A DNA stretch of 64,000 nt from Vigna angularis (lineage: Eukaryota; Streptophyta; Magnoliopsida; Fabales; Fabaceae), in contig NC_068977.1 in the NCBI RefSeq assembly GCF_016808095.1, positions 8,182,479 through 8,246,478 on the forward strand, in the 5' to 3' direction. A model generated the notes under the pieces. That model was not told the DNA's origin, did no database searches, and saw only the letters and a program-made list of their open reading frames with translations. Positions 40,275 to 52,272 of the stretch are shown one piece after another. Numbering within the stretch: the stretch's first letter is position 1; each line of letters opens with the position of its first letter. Position numbers and translations under genes: made by a program.

Positions 40275-40838
40275 ATGGCAAAGGAAGTCAATGGAATGAG
40301 TGTGTCACAATTGTCAGAAAAGATCAATTACGACAATTGCTCTTTGCAGATGAAGGTTCTTCTTGGATCCCAAGATATATGGCACATAGTGAAGGACGAG
40401 TACAATGAACCCACGGATGATGAGCATTAGACAATGTACTAGACTGTTGCACTAAAAAAGACACGGGTGAAAGATAGATCGACTTCGTACTTTCTATATA
40501 ATGCAGTGGATGAATCGAGATTCGAGAAAATAGCTAGTGCAAAGTCAGCAAAAGAAGCATGTTAAATTCTGAAGGTGGCATACAAAGGAGATAATCGCGT
40601 GAAGCAAGTCTGAGTACAAGCTCTCAGAAGAGAGTTTGAACATATGGAGATGGATGAAAAGGAAGGAGTTGTTAAGTTTATAGTTCGAGTGCAAAAGATG
40701 GCCAACCAACTCGGAATGAATGGAGAAGAGGTGCCTCCTAACCGGATTGCGAAAAAGATCTTGAAAAATCTAACGGATGATTTTGAAAGTATCATGGTCA
40801 CTATTGAAGAGACAAAGGATTTGTCAACTCTCCTATGA
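40275..40838 (+). pseudogene. Dead Ty1-copia gag (UBN2-type)
   Basis: From an ATG at 40275 a single frame reads INYDNCSLQMKVLLGSQDIW, then YFLYNAVDESRFEKIASAKSAKEAC, then LRREFEHMEMDEKEGVV...RVQKMANQLGMNGE and KILKNLTDDFESIMVTIEETKDLS. This is the classic plant copia Gag N-terminal domain (DUF4219/UBN2). Five stops interrupt or end the frame, at about residues 52, 56, 96, 110 and 188. One is a TGA where the family has Arg, as expected from C-to-T decay. The family normally continues with ELMGSLQAHE, and KELTGSLKAHELS follows the last stop, confirming decay. No protease, integrase or reverse transcriptase was found downstream, so this is a truncated element. Confidence 0.85.
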
Positions 40839-41370
40839 AGGAGTTAACTGGGTCATTAAAGGCTCACGAACTGAGTTTGAAATCTACTACCATAAACAAA
40901 ACATGCTCATAAGTTTGTCAAAATAATAACAAAAAATGTTAAGCCAACAAGTGTAGGTACCTTGCCACCTTACCAACACAAATCTCTCATTAGTGCATAC
41001 AATTACCACCACTATTGCACCAAGATCCAACACCTTCACACACAATATCCACCACCTCCAGACATAATCACAAGCAAAAGTAATGCAAATGAAGCAACAC
41101 TATCACAAACCACCACAACAACTCCAACACCTACAAAGACCACCACATATCAAACAAAACCAAATGAAAAACAACTTCACCTCTAGAACCACCAAGTAAC
41201 CTCCACCACCTCCACTAGTTAAGAACCATGTGTTCCATCACGAGGTCAGCACCACCACACAAACCCAATTTCACAATGTGCACGAGTGTCAGCTCCAGCT
41301 TGCCCTTCCACCATGGATCTCCATCAACATAAAAAAGAAGTTTGGAATGGGTTAGAACACCATGAAAACG
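40839..41370. other. Low-complexity CA/ACC-rich stretch after gag relic
   Basis: The sequence is rich in CCACCA/ACAACA words and translates to Pro/Thr-rich low-complexity peptide (frame at 40962-41186). It may be the degenerate tail of the copia internal region. It appears to continue after the solo LTR, at 44160-44660, which would mean the LTR inserted into it. Confidence 0.4.
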
Positions 41371-41999
41371 ATTACTGTAAGATCCTTGAAAATATTTGTT
41401 AGATACTAGAAAAAAAAAATTAGTGAATAGTAAATTGTGAATAGTAAAAAGTGAATAGTAAAAAAAAAATTATTTTTGGAAAGGATAAGTGTTACACGTA
41501 GCTTTGAGATCAGAATTCACCAATTTGCAAATAAAAAATTATTTTTGTAATAGTAAAATGAATAAAAAAATGAATAGTAAAAATGAATAGTAAGAATGAA
41601 TAGTAAATTTTTTTTACTATAAATAGCCAAGGGGGGGAGGCTGAAAATTTACACCAAAATTCTAGAGAAATTGTGAGAGAAGAGAGTTGGAGTAAATTCT
41701 AGTTGAAGAGGGGAAATTCTGGAAGTTTCCGGAGAACGGTTTGAGAAGAAGAAACTAAGTCTGGAATAGAGGTAAGGGGAGCTAACTTTGAGTATTCCTT
41801 TTATATTATCTTGAGTCTTGAATATGCTATATTTTGCTTTTGTCTGATCTTAAATCTTGAATATGGAGTATTTTGTTTCTGTATGATCTTGAAATTTAAA
41901 TAAGAGTATGCTTCTGTGATGATATCCAAGTGTGATAGTTGTAAAATGTGATATTGATTATGTTATGTCATTTGTATGTTATTAGTTGTTTATTTTTTT

Positions 42000-42460
42000 A
42001 TTATTTTGGAAGGATTAGAAATTGTCTAACCGGCTCTGCCAGATTCAATTTCTTGTTTCCCCAAACATTTTATTGCTTTCCTTATTTATTTTTATTGTAT
42101 TTTGGAAGGATTAGAAGTTGTCTAACCGGCTCTGCCAGATTCAACTTCTTGTTTCCCCAAACTATTTATTGCTTTACTTATTTATTTTATTGCATTTTTG
42201 GAAGGATTAGAAGTTGTCTAACCGGCTCTGCCAGATTCAACTTCTTGTTTCCCCAGACATGTTAATGTTCGTGTTATTTAATTATATTGTATTTTTGGAT
42301 GGATTAGAAGTTGTCTAACCGGCTCTGCCAGATTCAACTTCTTGTTTCCCCAGAAATTTTATTGTTTTATCTATTTTTTTTATTGCATCTTTTTGGTATG
42401 ATGAGAAGTTGTCTAACCGGCTCTGCCAGATTCAACTTCTTGATTCCCCTAAATTTTTAT
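42000..42460 (+). repeat. Five-copy 96-98 bp tandem array of small hairpins
   Basis: Five copies of a unit containing AGAAGTTG-TCTAACCGGCTCTGCCAGATT-CAACTTCT. The invariant CTAACC starts at 42026, 42122, 42218, 42315 and 42413, giving spacings of 96, 96, 97 and 98. Each unit has an 8-base inverted repeat (AGAAGTTG / CAACTTCT) around a 21-base centre, so each can form a stem-loop in RNA or single-stranded DNA. The hairpin core is much better conserved than the AT-rich linkers between copies. Confidence 0.9.
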
Positions 42461-43489
42461 ATTAATATTATTTTGATGGTAATGGGAGCTAATTATTTTT
42501 GTATGAATTTATTTTATAAAATATTTGCATATGAATGTTGAACTGGTGTGCTCTTGTGAAACTATTTTATGACTTTTATTATATTGGGCATGATAACTGA
42601 AACTGTGAAATTGTACATGTTGTGACATGATGAATTTAATCTGTTCTGAATGAGTTTGTTGGCTGAAATTGATCTTGTTGGAAGGTCTGAAGTAAGGGTT
42701 CTGAAATAGCTTATATATGGGTATTAAATAGATGTACAGATATTGTTTGAGGTTGCTATGAGAGGAAGTGAACACATTAGAATTTGACATTTCAAATTTA
42801 GAGCATAAGAGAACATGATAGATAATTTAAATAAATCAATTATTAATTATTGAGGGCCTTTCTTTGTTGGTAGGATAGAGGAACCTTAAAAACCTGAGTT
42901 GGCACGTCCCTGATCATAGAGCAGCCCTGGCCTGGTCCAGTCAGTTGTGACTAGTCATATGTGCTGGCGTCGAAGGTGAGTTTGATGCGTTCAGACATCT
43001 GGGTCCTCTCCGGTGACCAATTGGAATAAAGAAAAATCCATACTAGGATGAAAATAAAATAAAACAAGTTGATTGTAGATGCATAATATTATCATGGTAA
43101 AAATTTCATATATATTTTATTACATTGAGCCCAGACTTTAATATGTATTTCCTAAGATATGTTGATATATTTTGGTTGATCCATGATCTTTGTTTGGTGA
43201 AAATACGTTGAGTTATACTCGTTATGGGCAAAATGAGTTTATAATATGAAGCATGATATCTGGCAATATGTTTAATTTATTGATACCAAAACGGGTTATT
43301 ATGAATTCATGATTAAAGAATGAACATGATTGAGTTAGATGGATAAGAGGGTATGAATTGTTGGTTTTATGAAATGTTCGGGTGGATATGAGAAATCATT
43401 ACTTATGAAATGATGTTACTACCGGGAGTAGTATGTTCGAGTTATACCATGAGAGTTTGGTATGAGCAAAGTAACACATGAGGTTTATG

Positions 43490-43662
43490 AAAGCAGGAAG
43501 AAAGTGGTCTGACCATAAGGCTTTGACATGAACATATGATTCGTAAGTTTTATAAAAGCAGGCAGAGAGGGGTCTGACCATAAGGCTTCAGAAAGTAAGA
43601 CATAGTATATAAGTGAGGCTTAAGGAAGCAGGCAGAGAGCGGTCTGACCATAAGGCTTCATG
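43490..43662 (+). repeat. Three copies of AAGCAGG-AGAG-GGTCTGACCATAAGGCTT
   Basis: Three imperfect copies of about 33 bases near 43492, 43556 and 43626, spaced 64-70 bp apart in the solo LTR. Each contains GGTCTGACC, itself a short palindrome. Confidence 0.8.
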
Positions 43663-44159
43663 AGTAAGCATGGTACACTTGTAAGATTTATGGAAAGGAG
43701 AAAGATGATTTTGATAATGATGAATTAATGACATCGGAATAATGATATTTTATCAATTGCAGAAACACATGATTATAATATTTTTATTACAAGTTTAATG
43801 ATTTTATGATATGGTTGGCTTACCCTTATTTGTTTGTACTATGATCATATAACTCATGTTATATGTGATTAGATAATGTTGCAGATGCGGTTGAAAAAGC
43901 TTAGAGATGAGAGAGATGCGGGGAAAAACTTTTAGGGATTTTTTTGTAAAAAGAATAAATTTGTATTGGGAAGATTATGTTGTGTAAAACTTATAAGTTG
44001 AAATTTCAATGGTGAAGACTATATTGTTTAAAGTTTGTAAGTTTGGTATTGTACTTTGGAGTAATTAAAATAAAGTTTGATTGTTTATATGAGATATCAA
44101 ATTAATTTAGTCTCTAACTATCAGTAATACCCTTTAAAATATTAGGGTGTTACAATTAC

Positions 44160-45700
44160 AGCCTCCTGAAATGGGTTACAACACCTCACGAAATCGATTC
44201 CAAGTTCCTGGAATCGATTATGTGATGGAATTTGTTACTCTATGGCTAAAATCGGCTACACCTTGTTGGAATCTGTTACGAGCTTTGTTGTAATCAATTC
44301 CATTTTTGTGTCTTGTTGCATAGTGGAATCGATTCCACCTAAAGGGGAATCGGTTCCCTCTCCTTCATCTTCAACCACGAGTATGGTTCATCTTCATTTT
44401 CACCACCATGGCAACTGTGAATGATAGAATATTGACAGCTTCGCAATACAGCTCGGCATCATATTTCACAACTAGACAACACACCTCTTATCAGTGAACA
44501 CAGAACTATGAATCCATGAACCACATACACAGATAACTCACCTGAAACAACTTAGAACACAACTTTTTCCACCACAACGAAAGAAAATGAACTTAGCTTC
44601 TCCACGTCTCAAAATTTATATACTCACCAACCATGTATACCAACTAACTTTGTCATATTTAATGGCTCGTTGAACACAATCTGGTCAAAAAGATTCAAAA
44701 CAAAATTGTTTAGTCACTCAAGTCAAGCTGAGAATTTCGTTATGAGACTTATAGCTCTGTGGAAATCTTTACATGACTAAAAGAGTAACTAACCATGCGC
44801 ATAAACAAACAAAACTGAGGATAAAAATGTATTTTCATAAATAATACTATCAATGAGTGTAGTTGAGAAGATATTCAAAAATTATTTTATCCCACAAAAT
44901 CTCATCTTCTCTCACTTTCAAATATATGAACATAATTTCACCTTCAAATATGTCTTTGTCAATATTTATAAACAATATTTCACCCAAACAAACACAACAT
45001 TAATCAAAGGCAACCATCTTAAAACAGACGTAATCAGATGTTAATATCTTCCCTGTGTGCGTAATGGACTTTTGAATCTAAAATTAAGTTTTGCAAACAA
45101 TTTTCTTTTATTCTAAATGTTTTTTCTGGTTGCAAACTCCATTTACTTTTGTTTTTAAAAAGATGGATCGTGATCCGTTATGACCCTGACTGCAACAATG
45201 GGCACAAAAATAAATAATAAAATAGTTCCCCCACCCAACAGGAGCAGTTGCAAGTGGTATGAAACTATACTTGCTTTTTGTAAGGAGTGACTCACTTTCC
45301 AGGGAGTAAGGCCCTACTTTATCTTTGTAAGAACTCAAATCTTTGGATCCATTCCTAATGAGTTTTAGAGATAAAGAGCAAAAATGAAGTCCCGCGTTTA
45401 ACACTGGCGGAACTAAGAGATGGGCAGGCCAAAAATAAAAATATCTTATAACGTGAGACATACCAACTTAGAAGTAAATACAGTACACGGATACAAAACT
45501 ACATAATTCCAGCTTCACATTGTTTTCAGTGGTATACATAATTTTATAAAAGAATAGTCTCAATTCCCATGAATCGATAAAAATAAGAACGTGAGTAAGG
45601 CCTGTATGCATTTCTGAAAACTTACCAACAGGTAGAAACAATGGAAAAATAAAACGTTCATATATTACAATGCTCCAACATCAACAACCAAAAACTTTCA
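44160..45700. other. Spacer without recognised gene
   Basis: 44160-44420 has several GGAATCGATTCC-type words (an imperfect ATCGAT palindrome family). The rest is AT-rich. Frames at 44242-44424, 44853-45044 and the reverse 45108-45461 show no domain. Sequence from about 45480 to 45738 is probably the 3' untranslated region of YIF1. Confidence 0.5.
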
Positions 45701-45738
45701 CTAAGAATTGCTTCTAGTACAGTGTAAAAACTATCACC

Positions 45739-47760
45739 CTATAAAAGCCAATTGACAGTAATATTGCCAAGCCATGTGAACAATGGGAACTGAACCAAAG
45801 CAATAAAGAGCAAGAGATAGTGGTGTCTGCTTGAGTCATAACTCCTGACCTCAGCAAAAAGAACTCTCTTCATTGTTTTCACCAAGAAGACTCCCATGCA
45901 TAAACAGGTCCATGGCATCAGAAAGTAGTAGGAGTAGCCCAATATTATTCTGCCAAGAACAGCTAAACATATGCCAGTGAAAGTATACCCAGCATATGCT
46001 ATAATGTCCAGAAGGGGAGCTTCCCCACTGCCCAATGAAAGTAGTGTCACCTTAAGTAGTGCAGTTTGCATAAACCAACCAAGCAATCCCTTGATAAATA
46101 ACAAGTTCAAAGCTTCTGGACTAAACCTGTATACAATTACAGCATCTTAATAAGCCACGGTCCATTTCAAACCGGAGGAGGGGATCAAAGAAAAATAACA
46201 AAGAGAATATAGTTAGCAATCTTTGTAACATCTAAGAAGCTCAAAAGTTAATCGGCTTATGATAAAGTTCTAACAACTTTCCAGTTAGAAATACAACATA
46301 AAAACATTTTTCAAAAAAAAAGTTCATACTCTCATCGTATGGCAATAGCATATAGTTGACAACATTTTATCCATGGTAATTCGACAGTGCATGTATGAAC
46401 AGGAAAGTGAGGAGCAAAATTTCTAACTAAATTTGAGAAGAACAAGTTGGACAACACACATGTCATTATTATATTATTGGATTAAGGTAGAGGAAGAAGG
46501 GGAGTAATTACTTTCCATGAAGACCCAACGAGAGGCCAGCTAGAATGACATAAGTACCAAATGCCATTAATGGAATATATAGGTCTGGTGCATTTATGTC
46601 ATAAATTGGGGGCTTATAAGAGAGCCTACCCCCGACTGGCTCAGTTATTCTAGTCCAATGACCCTGAGCCAGAAAAGAAGAAATAAGCAGCATGAAGATA
46701 AAATAAGAGAACCAAATGAAAATTTAAGGAGAAATGCAGAAAATTGAAACATTAATGCTTACCCTGTGCAGGAATGGTAACAAAACCACCTTCAATTTGT
46801 TCTTAACATAATGGTCATTCACTTGGAAGTAGTATTGGGGGTCAGAGAAATACCGACTTATCTGTTATTCAATGTTGAAATATTAATTTAAAGATGAAAA
46901 TCTTGTATTAACATTGAGAGACTATCCATACTCGAGGCACATATAGATTGTAAATCAAGGTCCACCGAGCTATTTAATGACATTTTTCAGCTACATTAGT
47001 GGTATCCCCTCTATAATCAGTCAAGCCTAAATTGATTGATATACAGTCATGAGCAGAGGTAAGTGCCATACCATCTATAAACTAGATTTTAAAATACACC
47101 ATGGATCATTTCAATTTTCTTCAAATAGAAAACCACAAACACTAAAGTCCAAAGACGTGCACAATAGCTTCTGAGGATGGATAGATCAGTATTGCTAAGA
47201 TGGTATACAAACAGCTTAGAAAAAAGGGATTGAATTTCTTTTAAGAGGTTACGTCACTTTTTTAATTATGAGACGCATTTTAAGCCAAACAAAGATAGGG
47301 GTAAACAAAACAACTTGAACTTCAATGACCACATAAAATTAACAACTACCTCCGAATATACAAAAGACATGTAGGTCTTCCAAAGATTTACGAAATAAAT
47401 ATAGGCCTTCATAAATATGGACATGAACACAATCATTCAATTTATCTTTGGATATCAATTTAGACCCTAAATGGTACTTTTACACTATGAGCTATGAAGA
47501 ATAAAACAATCACGCATAAAGATTTAGAACAACAACTTCAAGTCTCATGTATCATTGGGCGAAAATTCAACAATGTTATTTGGTCTTACATTGCTTTGGA
47601 CATACTCTGAGCTTGATCCTAATATCTTCCCTCCATAAGCACCCAATCCGCCTCGAATGAGCCCTGAACCAGCAACATTAAACGCACTTCCGAAAGGATT
47701 TGGTGGCAAACTCGCTTGAGGCTGAGGTACCCCAGGTTGGGATCCAATATTATTGTACAT
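45739..47760 (-). CDS. YIF1: YIF1 family protein (ER-Golgi trafficking membrane protein)
   Basis: YIF1 proteins partner with YIP1 in ER-to-Golgi vesicle transport and sit in ER/Golgi membranes. Coding exons on the minus strand: 47760-47590, 46861-46763, 46663-46512 and 46126-45739, with GT-AG borders and consistent phases (0, 0, 2). Product is 269 residues, the usual length of plant YIF1. The N-terminal cytosolic part starts [16 protein letters not shown] and holds [21 protein letters not shown] and SSSEYVQSN. Then come [33 protein letters not shown] and [20 protein letters not shown], the last beginning the hydrophobic segments (about five in total, from residue 120 on). The C-terminal part has [20 protein letters not shown] and [20 protein letters not shown]. 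The ATG at 47760 sits six bases after a likely leader-intron acceptor (GGTGGCAG). No defect seen; likely functional. Confidence 0.93.
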
Positions 47761-47766
47761 TCTCAC

Positions 47767-48430
47767 TGCCACCACAAAAAGAAAACAACCAATCAGAAAA
47801 AACTATAATGTGAACATAAAATCAACACCAAGATAACCCAATACACGACTAAGCCAACCCTCTTCTCACGAAAACACATCATTCCGATATGCAACGAGAG
47901 ATCCATTTCAGAAATAGATTGCCACACCATAATACCATAAAAGACAACAATTAACAAATCACTATCAATAATCAAATAGTTTGAAAGAAGGAGTGTACTA
48001 AGCATGAAGGTAGAAAACCCCATTTCAACAAATTCTGTAACTAGAAATTGGCACAGGAAATTCCATTTATTAATGACTATAAACGCTATCACCAATGCAA
48101 ATGTACGCCAAAACAACAACCGTAGATTCAAAATCCATATTGAAAAAGGGAAATGAAATTCGGAGTGGCGTGCAAATTTGAAAACGACCCAGTAAGCAAG
48201 AGAGGGAAAAGCATCAAGCTTTAAACCCCAAGGTGAGAGCAAGGGGCAGGAACGATTATGGGTAGGGAGAAAAATGAACAGAGTTTGAATAGATAGTATA
48301 GATTAATATGAAAAAAAAGGTGAAATTAAAAATCTGTGAAGAGGCTTGAAGCAGAAGAAGAAGGAACCTCGGCGAGACGAACCACGGTGTCAAGAACTAT
48401 GGCTCTGGTGAAGGAAGTGAGTGAGATCTG
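47767..48430 (-). promoter_or_regulatory. Putative leader intron and 5' leader of YIF1
   Basis: Upstream of the YIF1 ATG on the minus strand is TTTTTGTGGTGGCAG|TGAGAATG, a good acceptor. A GCCGAG|GTTCCT donor candidate lies at about 48367, in a less AT-rich block likely to be the untranslated leader. The small frame at 47793-48242 falls within this putative intron. Splice-signal inference only. Confidence 0.4.
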
Positions 48431-48479
48431 AGAACAGAGAAAGAATCCACAGCAAAGGCAAAAAAGGTAATTGGGATGA

Positions 48480-49401
48480 ACTTCCTTGTTTCATAAAATG
48501 GAAGACATGTTTTTAATTTAAATAAATAATCATGTTTTAATAACAATTTGATCTTTTGCAAAAAGTTCGTTCTGTCAAATTCTTTTTTTTTTTTACAAGA
48601 AATATTTCTAAATATTAAACGTGTTTTTTAGTCTCTCACACAGTTGTTTTTCTTATCCTTCAAAAAGAAATGCAAAAATTAGTCACGTAATTATCTTCTA
48701 GTTTTTAAGTTGTTTTTTGAAAAATCAATCCTGAAAAAATAACTGTCTGAAATGGGCCACCACTTTTTTTAAGAATTAATTTCTGAAAATTTAAGAAACT
48801 AAAATGAAAATATATTTTATGACTAATTTATAAAAAAATGAAAATTTTAAACAAAACACATAAACTGTATGTGTCCATCTAGGGACAGAAATATACAATT
48901 TTCATAACACTAAATTTTTAAGGGAAAAATCAATTATATTTGTCTCTTTTCTTTGCAAACTTCATTACAATATTCGGTTTTCACAAGTTTTGTCCTTATT
49001 TAAAATTTCTCTTTACACTTCCCCTTTTCCTTATTTTATCACTACTAAAGTCATTAATTTATTTTGCTAATTAATGTTTTATTGTTATATTTGTTCATTA
49101 CATATTTAACCTTTCAAAATATAATCATTATGCAATTTAACTTTTATTGTTTTAATTTTAAAATAATATTTTTTTTAAGAAGTTAAATCACTTACAACAA
49201 TATGTAAAATAATATAACCCTCTAAGAAAATTAAACTTTAATAGTTGTTCTTATTAAAAGTGATTATTTTTAAATGTACCTTTCTTTAACTAGAAACAAA
49301 AATTCCTAATTTTACCGTATAAAACATAAAAACTTAAGATAATGAATTCTTTATTAAATATTTAATAAAAAACTATATAAAGAAACTTATTTAAATCTGT
49401 A

Positions 49402-49453
<52 letters not shown>

Positions 49454-49943
49454 ATTATTTTTAGAAAAACAATCAAATTAGACAATGAGAAATAAAGTGT
49501 ACTTCTAAAAAATATTCAAAAAATGTATATTACGTCATTATCCAAGATCTGAGTTTTATGTTTATTTTTTTTTAGTTGTATTCTTTTATAATATGTATTC
49601 TTTTTTAAGTATAGAGAAAAATCTTATTATTATCGTGAAGTTCGATTTTAGTATTGAGAAAACATTGGGACAAGAAGATTAATATATTCATCAGTTTTGA
49701 AATTTAGGTAAAGTGATTTAATTTTTACTAATAATATTCTTACTTATATTATTTTAGGAACGGTTGTTAAAGGAAAATGTTGTTAAAATAAAAATTTATA
49801 TTTGAAAAAGTTTACCTATGACTTTATTGGATTTCTAAAAATGTTAAGGAAAAAGTTAAACTTATAAACGTACTATATTTGCATAAAATGAATTAATGTT
49901 TACATTTATTCAATAAATTGATTATTTAGATATACGTAAAGGG

Positions 49944-50001
<58 letters not shown>

Positions 50002-50572
50002 TGTTGTAAATACTGTGTGATAAAATTATATATAGGTGTTGTAGATATATATATATATTTATTGTTATACAATTTAACTTTTATACTGTGTGATAAAATT
50101 ATAGACTTGGCTTTGTTGTAAATATTACATTTTTCACAATTGAAATGTCTCTTTAATGATGTGACTAATAAAAATGTTATTTCAGAATATTTCAAATTTT
50201 ATTTATACCAAAGTGACTAAGGATACAAATACATTTGTTTTTAAAAGAGAAATTAAAGAGATGTTATAGAACTACTTTATACTTTATGTCATCAAATTCC
50301 AAAAGTTTTGATTCCAAAGTTACAAGCAAGGTGTATCTTATAGACAAAGCATCAATAACTACATTAACATTTCCTTGCTTGTGCTTGATCGTTGAAAGAA
50401 ATTGTTTTAAAATTCTAATTACATCTCCATAATTTATGAAAATAGCCATTTTACTTTTCATAAAGGTAACTTTTGAATTACTGGTTCTGGAAATCTTCGT
50501 TGGAACAAGTTTTCTAGAACATATATAATACCTTTAGAATGAGCTTTCTAGAACAAAGTTTCCAAAAAACAT
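48480..50572. other. AT-rich spacer with two TA microsatellites
   Basis: TA/AT dinucleotide runs lie at about 49405-49449 and 49945-49999. A local duplication of GGTGTTGTA(A/G)AT and CTGTGTGATAAAATTATA words follows at 50000-50105. No gene was found; frames at 49926-50195 and 50235-50461 have no domain. Confidence 0.6.
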
Positions 50573-50575
50573 TTA

Positions 50576-50876
50576 GGCCTTGTTCACTTGAGTGGATTTG
50601 AGGGAGAGTAATTGAGGGGATTTGAGAAGATTTAAAAATAAATTTTTTTATTGTTTATTTGAGTCAATTTGGAGATAAGTGAGAATGAATTTGGAAATAA
50701 AGTTTATAAGAATTAGTGTAGGATTTGATTGACGTGAGAAATTAAAAAAATTTACTTCCAAATCTAATCTCATTTACCTCCAAATTCACTCAAATAATCA
50801 ATAAAAAAATTTATTTTCAAATCCTCTCAAATCCCCTTAATTACTCTCCCTCAAATCTACTCAAGTGAACAAGGCC
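50576..50876. mobile_element. Tourist-like MITE (PIF/Harbinger type)
   Basis: A 301-bp element with long terminal inverted repeats. The left end GGCCTTGTTCACTTGAGT and the right end ACTCAAGTGAACAAGGCC are exact complements, and similarity continues for about 90 bases with few mismatches. It is flanked on both sides by TTA (50573-50575 and 50877-50879), the target duplication typical of PIF/Harbinger elements. There is no coding capacity. The near-complete inverted repeat can fold into one long hairpin, a usual source of small RNAs for such MITEs. Confidence 0.88.
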
Positions 50877-51150
50877 TTAATGTTTCATAATGAACGAGTT
50901 TTTTCAAAACGAGCTCTCTCTTCTTCTTCCATTATACTAAAGAATGGAGGTGCAATAATAGTGACACAACAAAGATAATAACAATAACAATGGCATGGTG
51001 CCATTAAGAAGGGTATTTAATCTTTTTCTCTTTGTATAAGGATGTAGTTAGTAATAACGGAGATTCAGAAAGAAAAAGCCCACTTAGAAATTTACCATAG
51101 TCATATATCAGGAACAAACCCAATCCAGGAAAAAATGTGCAAAACGTCTC

Positions 51151-51278
51151 GACAACTTCTTTTTTGCACTTCTATACATTTCTTCATGCACCCCTCTCTA
51201 AATAAACTTCTCATTTTTCCTTTCGGAGCTTTGGGCGTTGCTCCCTCCACCCCCACATGCTTCTCCCTCCACCTCCCC
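51151..51278 (+). repeat. Left terminal inverted repeat of the MULE
   Basis: Contains the outer part (TTTGCACTTCTATACATT ... ATGCACCCC) and inner part (GCGTTGCTCCCTCCACCCCC). Both align with the reverse complement of the right end, with scattered mismatches. Confidence 0.75.
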
Positions 51279-51589
51279 AATTTTATATAATTCCAATTAT
51301 GTCTTAAAGTTAAATTTTTTTACTTTTTTTATTTTAATATTTTAATTAATTTAAATTTACTTTTTTCTATTTACTACCTACATCTACCAACCTTTCATTT
51401 CCATCTCTCACTTCTCACTTCCGTAACCTCTCTCTCACTTCTCACTTCCGTCTCCAACTTCTCCATTTTCTTTCTCCATTTCTTCTTTGTTTTTCGTTTT
51501 TGTAGAAGACCGTTTGGTGTGGAGCAAGACTGGTGCGGAGGAATAGCGTGTGCGGAGGAACATCGTGGAGGAGCGAGATCTGCGTCCAG

Positions 51590-52270
51590 GTTGGTTCTTT
51601 CACCGTGCTCTGTTTGTCGATTTTACTGTGCACGAAAGGCTAAAACGGATGTGGGACATTCGTTTGCCTTCGACGGATTTCCGACTTCCGTCGACGGATG
51701 TGGGATATCCGTTGAAGGCCAATCGGATATCCCACATCCGTTTCGGCTCTGCTGCATTTTTTTTACTTTTTTAATTGTTTTTAAATTATTATAACTGAAA
51801 TATATATTTATATATTTGATATATTTATTGTTAAATGTTTTTAAATTTTCTTTGACTTAGATTATTATTTGAATATTTTATAAATTTTTTTATTTGTAGT
51901 TTGTAAATAAATTGATTAAGAATTAGATACGAAAACTTTTATATATTTAAATTATTTTTATTTCTTAAAATAAATATTATCAATTTAATTTATTTAATAT
52001 TAGTAAATTTGTATTTGTATTTATTTTATTTATAGTAAATTTGTATTTGTAATAATAATTAATTTAATAATAATTAAATGGAAATGTATTTAAATATATT
52101 ATTTTAATTAATTAGCTAATTGTTTCTTTTATTTAATTTTTGTTGTAAGTTAATAAATTAATTATTATTAGTTTAATTTATTTTGAATTGCATTTTTTAT
52201 AGTTTATTAATGATATTTGAAACAATAATTTATTTTAATTTTTGAAATTAAATAAACAAATTATTGTTAG
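51590..52270 (+). promoter_or_regulatory. Leader intron of the MULE PMD gene, with hairpin
   Basis: Donor GCGTCCAG|GTTGGT and acceptor ATTGTTAG|AAATGG frame a 681-bp intron just before the ATG. Near its 5' end, 51695-51711 (CGGATGTGGGATATCCG) pairs perfectly with 51724-51740 across a 12-base loop beginning TTGAAGGCC. A second, weaker GACGGA...TCCGTC pair lies at 51672-51692. The leader exon would run from roughly 51450 to 51589. Predicted from splice signals. Confidence 0.5.
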
Positions 52271-52272
52271 AA

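Larger units (their letters stand above)
41376..44154 (+). mobile_element. Solo LTR (gypsy type) with ATTAC target duplication
   Basis: Begins TGTAAGATCC, ends TAGGGTGTTACA, and is flanked exactly by ATTAC on both sides (41371-41375 and 44155-44159). Its length is 2779 bp. No gag or pol sequence lies inside. Terminal words resemble the 7320-9798 solo LTR, suggesting the same broad lineage, but the interior is different. It carries two internal repeat arrays (listed separately). Frames at 41948-42265 and 42311-42541 are translations of the array, not genes. It inserted into the low-complexity sequence trailing the copia relic. Confidence 0.88.

Noticed and set aside
42000..42460. CRISPR-like spacing of five repeats
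   Set aside because: Plant nuclear context; units are hairpins with AT-rich related linkers inside an LTR, with no cas genes.
41948..42541. Forward frames with repeated CLTGSARFNFLFPQ
   Set aside because: The repeat is only the translation of the 96-98 bp DNA array in the solo LTR.
45108..45461. 117-codon reverse frame downstream of YIF1
   Set aside because: No domain and no clear relation to YIF1, whose stop is at 45739; likely chance.
51519..51794. Overlapping forward frames at the MULE left end
   Set aside because: They span the predicted leader donor and hairpin and show no domain; best read as untranslated leader and intron.
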